The notes beneath the pieces are model-generated. The model saw only the letters and a list, made by a program, of their open reading frames with translations, did no database searches and was not told the DNA's origin. Positions 40,803 to 47,304 of a stretch of 64,000 nucleotides of DNA are shown piece by piece; positions within the stretch are counted from its first letter, which is position 1, and each line of letters begins with the position of its first letter. The stretch comes from Conexibacter sp. DBS9H8. Its GTDB lineage: Bacteria; Actinomycetota; Thermoleophilia; Solirubrobacterales; Solirubrobacteraceae. Location: NCBI RefSeq assembly GCF_023330685.1, contig NZ_CP097128.1, positions 3,100,001 through 3,164,000 on the forward strand, in the 5' to 3' direction. A program made the position numbers and the translations under genes.

Positions 40803-42284
40803 CTACCTCTCCACCCAGTCGCGTGCCCGGGCGACCGCGCGTCCCCAGCCCGCGAGCAGGCTCGCGCGCTCATCCTCCCCCATCGTTGGCTCGAAGCGCC
40901 GGCGCTCCTGCCAACGCTCGGCGACGCCGCTGAGGGTCCACAGGCCGACGCCGACGCCGGCGAGAGAGGCCGCGCCGAGTGCCGTCGTCTCGGTGATCGC
41001 CGGAAGGAGGACGGGAACGCCGAGAATGTCGGCCTGGAACTGCATCAGCCACGCGTTGGCCGTCGCGCCGCCGTCCGCCCGGAGTTGCTCGAGGGGCGCG
41101 CCGCCCGCGGCGGCCATCGCCGACACCGCGTCCGCGCTCTCATAGGCGATCGCCTCGAGCGTGGCGCGGGCGAGGTGAGCCCGGCCGGTGCCGCGAGTGA
41201 GCCCGACGATCGTCCCGCGGGCGTAGGGGTCCCAGTGAGGGGAGCCGAGCCCGGTGAGGGCGGGGACGAAGTAGACGCCGTCATTGCCGGACAGGCCGGC
41301 GGAGAGCGCCTCGGTCTCCGCCGCTGCGGCGATGATCCCGAGGCCGTCCCGCAGCCACTGGACGGCCGCCCCCGTGACGAAGATCGAGGCCTCGAGGGCG
41401 TAGGTGACGCGCTGGCCGATGCCGGAGGCGACGGTGGTGAGCAGCCCCGGGGTGGACCCGGGAGCGCGCGTGCCCGCGTTGAGGAGCAGGAACGAGCCGG
41501 TCCCGTATGTGTTCTTGGCCATCCCCGGATCGAGACAGGCCTGGCCGAACAGCGCCGCCTGCTGATCGCCGGCGACACCGGCGATCGGGACGGCGTGGCC
41601 GTGACAGCACGCCGGGCGGGTGTGGGCGAGCAGCCCGGCGCTCGGGCCGACCGCGGGCAGCCACGCCGGGTCGATCGCCCCGAACAGGGTGAGCAGCTCC
41701 TCCGACCAGGCCCCGCGATGGATGTCGTAGAGGAGCGTGCGCGACGCGTTCGTGGGGTCGGTGATGAACTCCCCGCTGAGCCGGTGGATCAGCCAGGCGT
41801 CGACGGTCCCGAACACCGCCCGTCCCCGCTCCGCGCGCGCCCGCAGCCCGTCGACGTGGGTGAGCAGCCACTCGATCTTGCTCGCCGAGAAGTACGGGTC
41901 GAGGGTGAGACCGGTGATGGCTCGGACCTGAGCCTCGTGGCCGGCTGCCCGCAGCGCGTCACAGCGTGCCGCGGTGCGGCGGTCCTGCCAGACGATCGCC
42001 CGGTGCAGCGGTTCGCCGGTGGTCGGGTCCCAGACACAGACGGTCTCCCGCTGGTTGGTGATGCCGAGGGCGATGAGATCCCCCGGGCGAGCCCCCGCGT
42101 CCGCCAGCGCGGCGCCGACGACCGCGTCCGTGACCGCGGCGATCTCCCCAAGGTCGTGCTCGACCCAGCCGGGCTGGGGGAAATGCTGGGCGAACTCGCG
42201 CTGGGCCCGACCGATCAGCTCTCCCTCGAGGTCGAAGACGAGAGAGGTCGTCCCGGTCGTGCCCTGGTCGATGGCGAGGATCAT
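40803..42284 (-). CDS. glpK: Glycerol kinase
   Basis: 493 residues, FGGY family. Begins ILAIDQGTTGTTSLVFD (phosphate 1 motif), glycerol-binding residues in ITNQRETVCVWD and SRTLLYDIHRGAWSEELL, adenosine motif ADGGATANAWLMQFQADILGVPV, and the FGGY signature region near AGDQQAALFGQ. Phosphorylates glycerol to sn-glycerol 3-phosphate. No glpF or glpD lies beside it. TAGGAT ends 8 nt before the ATG, a leaderless arrangement. Confidence 0.97.
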   Translation of the reverse strand: MILAIDQGTTGTTSLVFDLEGELIGRAQREFAQHFPQPGWVEHDLGEIAAVTDAVVGAALADAGARPGDLIALGITNQRETVCVWDPTTGEPLHRAIVWQDRRTAARCDALRAAGHEAQVRAITGLTLDPYFSASKIEWLLTHVDGLRARAERGRAVFGTVDAWLIHRLSGEFITDPTNASRTLLYDIHRGAWSEELLTLFGAIDPAWLPAVGPSAGLLAHTRPACCHGHAVPIAGVAGDQQAALFGQACLDPGMAKNTYGTGSFLLLNAGTRAPGSTPGLLTTVASGIGQRVTYALEASIFVTGAAVQWLRDGLGIIAAAAETEALSAGLSGNDGVYFVPALTGLGSPHWDPYARGTIVGLTRGTGRAHLARATLEAIAYESADAVSAMAAAGGAPLEQLRADGGATANAWLMQFQADILGVPVLLPAITETTALGAASLAGVGVGLWTLSGVAERWQERRRFEPTMGEDERASLLAGWGRAVARARDWVER

Positions 42285-42292
42285 GCCGGGCG

Positions 42293-42298
42293 ATCCTA
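42293..42298 (-). promoter_or_regulatory. -10 element of glpK
   Basis: TAGGAT on the minus strand, 8 nt before the ATG; no Shine-Dalgarno. Confidence 0.6.
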
Positions 42299-42348
42299 AG
42301 CAACCCGGCGCGGTGCCGCGTCGTTAGGCGCCCGCAGCGCGTGTTTGT

Positions 42349-42522
42349 TCAGAAACCCCCGCGGCCGGCCAGAAACGCGCCGACGCAGACGAAGGCGAAC
42401 AGGCATGCGGTGAGCCGCGGATGCTCGACGCTCACCGCCAGGCTGACGAGTCGAGAGTGGCGGCGTCTGAGCGCCAACTCCCGGCGACTGCACGAACTGA
42501 CGAACAGCTTGCTCTCGGTCAT
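42349..42522 (-). CDS. Possible 57-aa membrane microprotein
   Basis: ATG 42522 to TGA 42349. Arg-rich N-terminal half (SCSRRELALRRRHSRL) and a hydrophobic C-terminal helix (LTACLFAFVCVGAFLAG). A weak ribosome site (GAGGG) precedes the ATG. No family is recognised and no coupling to neighbours exists, so it may be spurious. Confidence 0.35.
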   Translation of the reverse strand: MTESKLFVSSCSRRELALRRRHSRLVSLAVSVEHPRLTACLFAFVCVGAFLAGRGGF

Positions 42523-42586
42523 GGACACCCTCGATCGATCAGACCGCTTTACCGACTGAGAGTCAACCAGGCGCCGCGGACGGAAC

Positions 42587-42601
42587 CCGCAAATTGCGGG
42601 C
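42587..42601. terminator. Small hairpin near the end of the zinc-ribbon gene
   Basis: CCCGCAA-A-TTGCGGG palindrome (5-7 bp stem) just past the stop of the minus-strand zinc-ribbon gene. Position good to a few bases. Confidence 0.4.
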
Positions 42602-42609
42602 CCCCCGGG

Positions 42610-42795
42610 TCAGCGACCGAAGATGCGGCTCAGCAGTCCCGTCCCACCGGTCGAGGCGGGCTTGGCCGCGCGCCCCTGGGCGTGGCCGGGGCACCGCTGT
42701 GCCGTCGGGACCGACGCCATCACCTGGTCAACGTGCATTCCGCACCCCGCCCACGTGATCTTTCCACACTGCTTGCACTTGACCTGACGACACAT
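42610..42795 (-). CDS. 61-aa zinc-ribbon microprotein
   Basis: Product begins MCRQVKCKQCGKITWAGCG and carries a further HVDQVMASVPTAQRCPGHA segment: Cys pairs C-x2-C plus Cys/His downstream suit one zinc ion. Small proteins of this type occur widely in actinobacteria without assigned function. GGAGGT sits at ideal distance before ATG 42795, making the start secure. It diverges from the ArsR gene and its promoter region carries GTACAAC, the motif seen at other promoters of this island. Confidence 0.85.
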   Translation of the reverse strand: MCRQVKCKQCGKITWAGCGMHVDQVMASVPTAQRCPGHAQGRAAKPASTGGTGLLSRIFGR

Positions 42796-42836
42796 CCGAG
42801 ACCTCCACGACATCGGCGGGTTTTCTACGATCTCCC

Positions 42837-42907
42837 ATTGTACAACGTTCCACTTGTGAGTTGTCGATGGGACCAAACCTACTCTACAACCGGGTACTTG
42901 TGCTAAT
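42837..42907. promoter_or_regulatory. Divergent promoter region of the zinc-ribbon and arsR genes
   Basis: Minus-strand -10 TACAAT (42837-42842) for the zinc-ribbon gene and plus-strand -10 GCTAAT (42902-42907) for arsR. In between are GTACAAC (42840-42846), GAGTTGT (42858-42864) and CTACAAC (42884-42890), giving ACAAC/GTTGT inverted pairs. Likely ArsR operators. Confidence 0.6.
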
Positions 42908-42915
42908 GTCGGACC

Positions 42916-43257
42916 ATGGCCACCCCCCCGGCTCCCCACCCCCTCCCGGAGCCGCTGATCGACCTGGTCGCCCAGCGTTTCCGGGTACTCGGCGAGCCGA
43001 TGCGCATCCGCCTCCTCGATCACCTGCGCGACGGTGAGGCGACGGTCGGCGAACTCCAGACCGCCCTCCACGCCTCCCAGCAGAACGTCTCCAAGCATCT
43101 CGGGATCCTGCACGGCGCGGGGCTGGTGAGCCGAACCAAACGGGGGACGAGCGTCGTCTACGCGATCGATGACCCGACCGTGTTCGAGCTCTGCGACCAG
43201 GTCTGCGGCGGGGTGCGACAGCGCGTGGCGGACCTCGATGCGCTCCTCCAGGCCTGA
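42916..43257 (+). CDS. ArsR/SmtB family repressor with a C-terminal Cys pair
   Basis: 113 residues. Winged helix: FRVLGEPMRIRLLDHLRDGEATVGELQTALHASQQNVSKHLGILHGAGLVSRTKRGTSVVYAIDD. Two cysteines, Cys93 and Cys97, lie in the last helix (VFELCDQVCGGV); there is none in the alpha-3 position of classical arsenic/cadmium sensors. Thiol sensors of the BigR/SqrR type also use an alpha-5 Cys, but paired with an N-terminal one, so ligand (metal or reactive sulfur) is open. Followed 37 nt later by the rhodanese gene. Confidence 0.93.
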   Translation: MATPPAPHPLPEPLIDLVAQRFRVLGEPMRIRLLDHLRDGEATVGELQTALHASQQNVSKHLGILHGAGLVSRTKRGTSVVYAIDDPTVFELCDQVCGGVRQRVADLDALLQA

Positions 43258-43294
43258 CCCGGCCTCGGCGGAGCGGGTGTGAGGCTGACCGGCC

Positions 43295-43801
43295 ATGGAG
43301 ACTGCGCCGACACCCTCGACCGACGCGGACACTCGGGCGCCCACGACTCCGGCACTCGAACGCGCCAGCCGGCGCGCTCACCCTCAGCGCCTCCCCCGGG
43401 CCCTCGGTGACGGGCGGGTTGAGGTCGACGCCACCTGGGGCATCGTGCAACCGATGCGCCTCGCCGAAGGGGTCGAGACCGTCGGCGAGCTCGAGCTGAT
43501 CGCTCACCTCCGTGCGGGTGGACCGCTGATCGACACGCGACTCGCCGAGCACGTCATCGCCGGCACGATCCCCGGCGCGCGGGCGATCCCGCACACCGAG
43601 CTCGCGACCCGACTCGATGAGATCGACCCCGACCGCCCGACGGTGCTCTTCTGCAACGGACCCCAGTGTCCCGCGACCCCGGACGCGGTCCGGATCCTGC
43701 TCGCGGCAGGACGCCGACCGGCGACGATCCTCTACTACCGCGGCGGCATCCACGACTGGGTGACGCTCGGCTTCCCCCTCAGCGTCGCGTCACCCTCGTA
43801 G
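43295..43801 (+). CDS. Rhodanese-like sulfurtransferase domain protein
   Basis: 168 residues. The rhodanese domain (about 55-168) has LIDTRLAEHVIAGTIPGARAIPHTEL, the active-site loop FCNGPQCPAT with catalytic Cys, and YYRGGIHDWVTLGFPL. The N-terminal ~50 residues are polar and not recognised. It could carry a persulfide. It follows arsR in the same direction and is probably in the same mRNA; rhodanese-ArsR pairing is typical of sulfide/persulfide response operons. Confidence 0.88.
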   Translation: METAPTPSTDADTRAPTTPALERASRRAHPQRLPRALGDGRVEVDATWGIVQPMRLAEGVETVGELELIAHLRAGGPLIDTRLAEHVIAGTIPGARAIPHTELATRLDEIDPDRPTVLFCNGPQCPATPDAVRILLAAGRRPATILYYRGGIHDWVTLGFPLSVASPS

Positions 43802-43954
43802 GTCGCCGGGGGCGCCGGCGAGGCGCCCAGAGGGGCGGGCGAATGTGTCGGCGGGCTCCGGGCACCCCGGGAGAACAAGTGCCCGGCGAACCTTGGCCCG
43901 TCAGACACCGCCATCGTGCCTAGCGCGCCAAAGAGCGCGACGCGCCGTGTGCCC

Positions 43955-44212
43955 TCAGTGGGCGGGATGGGGGAGGGCGTCGCCTTCCCCGTCGGCGAGG
44001 ATCGGCATGATCCAGCGAACCCCGCCGATGATGACGGCCGTCAGCAGGACCGCGCCGAAGGCCGTGAGCCACGCCTCCGGGTGATAGGTGAGTCCGAAGA
44101 CGACGGCGAGCACGAGACCCGCGGCGATCATCATCACCGGCAGCAGGATCATCCCGCGCGCCTCAGAATCCTCGGACTGCTCGGACTTCGTCATCGTGCT
44201 CGTTGTCGTCAT
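43955..44212 (-). CDS. 85-aa two-helix membrane protein
   Basis: Polar N-terminus of about 19 residues followed by two hydrophobic helices (MILLPVMMIAAGLVLAVVFGL and AFGAVLLTAVIIGGVRWIMPIL) and a short acidic tail. No family recognised. AAGGAG is 6 nt before the ATG. It has the best promoter of the window (-35 TTGACT, 17 bp, -10 TATAGT) with CAGTTGTA in the spacer, linking it to the ArsR-associated island. A non-coding gap of 150 bp follows it with nothing notable. Confidence 0.8.
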   Translation of the reverse strand: MTTTSTMTKSEQSEDSEARGMILLPVMMIAAGLVLAVVFGLTYHPEAWLTAFGAVLLTAVIIGGVRWIMPILADGEGDALPHPAH

Positions 44213-44250
44213 CGCTGACTCCTTCAGAAGGGAAAGGCGGATATATCACC

Positions 44251-44279
44251 ACTATACGGCTACGCAGTTGTAAAGTCAA
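44251..44279 (-). promoter_or_regulatory. Near-consensus promoter of the 85-aa membrane protein gene
   Basis: On the minus strand: -35 TTGACT (44274-44279), 17-bp spacer, -10 TATAGT (44251-44256). The spacer carries TACAACTG (plus-strand CAGTTGTA, 44265-44272), where an ArsR-type repressor could sit. The -35 overlaps the TGA of the upstream gene. Confidence 0.7.
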
Positions 44280-45286
44280 TAGCGGGCGGCTGTCTCGTCT
44301 GCGATCGCCCGATGGGCGCCCCGCTCCGACCGGCCGCCGACCCCTGCCATGGGCGACCCAGCCGGAACGCCGATCCGCGCGAGACGGCGTCGGACCGCCG
44401 CCTCCGAGCGCCCGAGCATGAGCGCGAGCCGTGCGACGGGGGCGTCCGCCCAGGCTCGGAGCACGGCATCCTCCGCCGGTGACCAGGGCCCCGGGGATGA
44501 AGGGGCGCCGCGCGCGGGCCGGCGCACCCCGAGGCGCCGGCAGCGGGCCCGCACCGCCTCCGGGGAGCGGCGCAGGCCATGGGCGACCGCGTCCATCGTC
44601 ATCTGCTCGCGCACCATCCGGGTGAGCGCCCGATCCTCCGCCGCCGACCAGACGCGACCGGCCTCGATGATCGCGAGCTTTGCGGCACGCGCCTCGGCCG
44701 AGCCCCGCGTCCGGCCGGGGAGGTCCAGGAGGATATCCTCCAGCGAGCGGCCGGAGGAGTAGCCGTCACGCAGCAGGTCGTCCTCGGCCTCGGTCCAGCG
44801 GCGATGCTCTCCCGGGCTGCGCAGCCCGAGCCGGGTCGCGCGCCGGCGGATCGACTCCGGGCTCCGCCCCAGTTCGGCCGCCAGAGCCGGTAGGTCGACC
44901 ACGCCGACCCACGCCGCCCGAAGCCGGGCATCCTCGTGCGCGGCGAAGCGTCCCGGCGTACGCGGCTCGCCGAGCCCCAGGCGCCGGCGGCGGTACCGCA
45001 CCGCCTCCGGGCTGCGACCGAGCCGCGCGGCGAGCCCAGCGACCGAATGGCCTGCTGCCGTTCCGGCCGCGAGGAGGCGGTCCTCCGCCGCCGTCCAACC
45101 GTCCCGCCGAACCGGGATCGCGAGGGCCCGGCGTCGTGCCGTCACGGAGTCGGGAGTGCGCCCGAGCTCGGCGGCGATGTCCACGACAGACACCCCCGCG
45201 GCATAGCGGTCGGCCAACCGGGCGTCCTCGGCGGCCGACCAGCGCCGCGGACCCGACATCCCATCCGACGCTGAGCCGTGTTCCAT
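44276..45286 (-). CDS. Protein built of six Myb/SANT-like helix-turn-helix repeats
   Basis: 336 residues made almost only of six ~48-residue units, each of the form W(S/T)xAEDxxLxxxxxxGxSVxxIAAxLGRSPExVRxRxxRLGL: at about 12-60, 61-108, 109-160, 161-212, 213-260 and 261-320. Unit 3 has Phe for the first Trp and unit 4 is the most divergent. Each unit looks like a Myb/SANT or MerR-like HTH, so the protein should bind extended DNA. ATG 45286 is preferred; the promoter overlaps an ACAAC/GTTGT element. I know no characterised bacterial homologue with six units. Confidence 0.8.
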   Translation of the reverse strand: MEHGSASDGMSGPRRWSAAEDARLADRYAAGVSVVDIAAELGRTPDSVTARRRALAIPVRRDGWTAAEDRLLAAGTAAGHSVAGLAARLGRSPEAVRYRRRRLGLGEPRTPGRFAAHEDARLRAAWVGVVDLPALAAELGRSPESIRRRATRLGLRSPGEHRRWTEAEDDLLRDGYSSGRSLEDILLDLPGRTRGSAEARAAKLAIIEAGRVWSAAEDRALTRMVREQMTMDAVAHGLRRSPEAVRARCRRLGVRRPARGAPSSPGPWSPAEDAVLRAWADAPVARLALMLGRSEAAVRRRLARIGVPAGSPMAGVGGRSERGAHRAIADETAARY

Positions 45287-45287
45287 T

Positions 45288-45307
45288 GCACAACGATACA
45301 ACTGTGC
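45288..45307. promoter_or_regulatory. Inverted repeat at the start of the Myb-repeat gene
   Basis: Arms GCACA (45288-45292) and TGTGC (45303-45307) with ATACAACTG in the centre (minus strand CAGTTGTAT). TTGTAT on the minus strand would be the -10, about 9 nt before the ATG, so a bound repressor would block initiation. Confidence 0.55.
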
Positions 45308-45413
45308 GGCTCGCTACCGTGGTGAGGTGCGCCCGCCGCCGTGGCGAGGTGCGCCCGCCACCCTCCGTGGGCGGCGAGCGCGCGCAGCGGGGCGACCGGA
45401 TTCCCCGAGGGGC

Positions 45414-45632
45414 TCAGGCGTGCGCCCTGCCGTCCCCCTTGAGGCCGGCGCCGACGAGCGGGCCGAGGAGGCAGACGTTGGCGACGCCGGTGCCGATCGG
45501 CAGCAGGCCGACGATGATCAGCACGATCCCGCCCGTTCCGCCGACGGCGATTCCTGCGATGATCAGCACGACGCCAACGACGACGCGAGCGATCCGGCCC
45601 GCGGTGCTGGACATGAAAGAGACGAACGACAT
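45414..45632 (-). CDS. DUF2892 (YgaP-like membrane domain) protein, 72 aa
   Basis: 72 residues: polar start with SSTAGRIARVVVGVVLIIAG, two membrane helices, and the DUF2892 C-terminal piece VGLLPIGTGVANVCLLGPLVG with a conserved Cys. In E. coli YgaP the same domain anchors a rhodanese to the membrane; here the rhodanese is encoded separately at 43295. GGAGGT sits 6 nt before the ATG. It diverges from the ECF sigma gene with only 13 bp between start codons. Confidence 0.88.
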   Translation of the reverse strand: MSFVSFMSSTAGRIARVVVGVVLIIAGIAVGGTGGIVLIIVGLLPIGTGVANVCLLGPLVGAGLKGDGRAHA

Positions 45633-45645
45633 AGTCGACCTCCGG

Positions 45646-46443
45646 TTGAATGGTTCTCTCTCCCAAGACGGGGCCGGAGCGTCAAAGTGGACAGATCCCG
45701 ACCGCGACCCAGGCTTCACCGGGGCGATCGAGCGGGCACGCCCCGGGCTGCTCGCCCTCGCCGTCCGCCTCACCCGCGACGGGCAGGAGGCCGAGGAGGC
45801 CCTGCAGGACACGCTGGAGCGAGCCTGGACGCGCCGAGACCAGCTGCGCGCCCCGGAGGCGACCGGTGCCTGGCTGCGACGCATCCTCGCCCGAACCGTC
45901 GTCGACCGTGCCCGTGGGCGCCCGCCCGCTCAGCCGCTCCCGGAGGAGGCCCTCGAGGCGCTCCTGCCTGACGTGGCCGACCCCCTCAGCCTGATCATCG
46001 CGGCCGAGGACGAGCTTCAACTCCGGGCCGCCCTGCGGCGCATCCCCGAGGCGGAGCGGCTCGCGCTCGTCCTCCACGACGCCGAGGGCTGGCCTGCCGC
46101 CGAGATCGCCGCCCTGCTCGACTCGAGCACCGGCGCCGTCCATAAGCGGATCCAGCGCGGCCGCGCGCACCTGCTCGTAGCCCTCGCGAACGCCGGCCCG
46201 ATCACCCCGGCCGACCCGTCCTGCCGGCTCGCCCGGCGAGCGGTCGCCGATGCCGGTCTGGACTTTCACACCGACTCACCCGACCTCGCCGCCCACCTCG
46301 CCCACTGCCCGCGCTGTCCGGCGACGCTCCAGGCTGCGATCGGCGTGATCGGCGCGCTCGGGCAGGCACGGATCGAACGGATCGACGCCGACCAGCGCGT
46401 CCGGCTCGCCGCGCTCACCGAGCCGGACCCGCGCACCGCCTGA
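45646..46443 (+). CDS. ECF sigma factor with C-terminal zinc-finger-like extension
   Basis: 265 residues from TTG 45646, the only in-frame start before region 2. Sigma region 2: ALAVRLTRDGQEAEEALQDTLERAWTRRDQLRAPEATGAWLRRILARTVVDRAR; region 4: LRRIPEAERLALVLHDAEGWPAAEIAALLDSSTGAVHKRIQRGRAHLL. The last ~70 residues include HLAHCPRCPATLQ, an H-x3-C-x2-C motif like the ZAS zinc-binding anti-sigma domain, so it may carry its own regulator. CATAGT ends 10 nt before the TTG. The start codon is the weak point of this call. Confidence 0.82.
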   Translation: MNGSLSQDGAGASKWTDPDRDPGFTGAIERARPGLLALAVRLTRDGQEAEEALQDTLERAWTRRDQLRAPEATGAWLRRILARTVVDRARGRPPAQPLPEEALEALLPDVADPLSLIIAAEDELQLRAALRRIPEAERLALVLHDAEGWPAAEIAALLDSSTGAVHKRIQRGRAHLLVALANAGPITPADPSCRLARRAVADAGLDFHTDSPDLAAHLAHCPRCPATLQAAIGVIGALGQARIERIDADQRVRLAALTEPDPRTA

Positions 46444-46470
46444 CCCGCGCACCGCCTGACCCGCGCACCC
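46427..46470 (+). repeat. 16-bp tandem repeat across the sigma-factor stop codon
   Basis: About 2.6 copies of a 16-bp unit (GACCCGCGCACCGCCT); the TGA at 46441-46443 is in the overlap of the first two. Same type of stop-spanning duplication as at metH. Confidence 0.75.
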
Positions 46471-46532
46471 CGCGTCGCGCGCGCCGGCCGCGCTGCCACG
46501 CCCGTTCCAGGGCCGTCACGTCACCCAAACTC

Positions 46533-46567
46533 GACAACTTGCTACGCTGCACATCTCTACAGTTGTG
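46533..46567. promoter_or_regulatory. CAGTTGT/ACAACT inverted pair upstream of the thioredoxin operon
   Basis: ACAACT (46534-46539) and AGTTGT (46561-46566) form an inverted pair 21 nt apart, with TACGCT and TACAGT hexamers between and across the right arm. Same core as the other island promoters. Confidence 0.55.
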
Positions 46568-46682
46568 AACGGGGCCATTGGTTTGTTCTCGGGGGTGGTG
46601 CCCTTACCGCCATTCCGAGACACCGAGGAAGCCGGACGCCTCCGCCACGCGCCCACGACGACTCCCAGACAGGAAAGAGACG

Positions 46683-47039
46683 ATGCAAGCACCGATACAA
46701 CACCTCAACACGGCGGCGTTCGCGGACGCCGTCCGCGACGGCATCACCGTCGTCGACTTCTGGGCCGCCTGGTGCGGTCCCTGCCGAGCGATGGCCCCCC
46801 AGTTCGAGAAGGCCGCGACCCTCGCACCCCAGTACCGGTTCGCGAAGGTCGACGTGGACGCCGAGCCCGAGCTCGCTGCGCGCTTCCAGGTTCGGTCGAT
46901 CCCGACGCTGATGGTGTTTGCCGACGGCGAGCCCGTTGCCGCCCAGGCCGGAACCATGTCCGCCGAGCAGCTCGTCTCCGCCGTCGACCGCGTCGTCGCC
47001 CGAACCACGACGACCCCACCGGTGGCCCATGCGGTCTGA
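46683..47039 (+). CDS. Thioredoxin
   Basis: 118 residues, full thioredoxin fold with the redox site VDFWAAWCGPCRAMAP, the buried Asp, and the cis-Pro in RSIPTLMVFADGEPV. ATG 46683 follows GGAAAG. A ~10-residue Thr-rich tail extends past the fold. It is the first gene of an operon with a DUF2892 protein and an MMPL exporter and its promoter shares the island motif, so its role is probably specific to that response and not the housekeeping thioredoxin. Confidence 0.96.
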   Translation: MQAPIQHLNTAAFADAVRDGITVVDFWAAWCGPCRAMAPQFEKAATLAPQYRFAKVDVDAEPELAARFQVRSIPTLMVFADGEPVAAQAGTMSAEQLVSAVDRVVARTTTTPPVAHAV

Positions 47040-47304
47040 TCGCCCCGGCTGGCCCCTCGAGCGGGTGCTGTTCGTGATCGCGGGCACGGTGACGACGGCG
47101 ACGGCGGTCCTCGCCGCGACCGTCTCCCGCCGCTTCCTCATCCTCACCGGCCTCGTCGGCGCCAACCAGCTCCTGTTCGCGGTGACTGGCCGTTGCCCCG
47201 CGTCGATTCTGCTCAAGCGCACCTGCGCCCTGAAGTCACCGATCTTCGACCCACCCGCCAACGAGAACGAGCCCACCCCGGCTCAGGAGGTACCGGCGCG
47301 ATGA
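47029..47304 (+). CDS. DUF2892-family membrane protein, 91 aa
   Basis: 91 residues: WPLERVLFVIAGTVTTATAVLAATVSRRFLILTGLVGANQLLFAVTGRCPASILLKR, the two-helix DUF2892 pattern ending in the conserved Cys-Pro. A polar Pro/Glu tail follows. Its start lies 11 nt inside the thioredoxin gene and its stop overlaps the MMPL start (ATGA), so it is tightly coupled to both. A reductant-linked membrane anchor or sulfur-handling role is inferred from YgaP. Confidence 0.85.
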   Translation: MRSDRPGWPLERVLFVIAGTVTTATAVLAATVSRRFLILTGLVGANQLLFAVTGRCPASILLKRTCALKSPIFDPPANENEPTPAQEVPAR

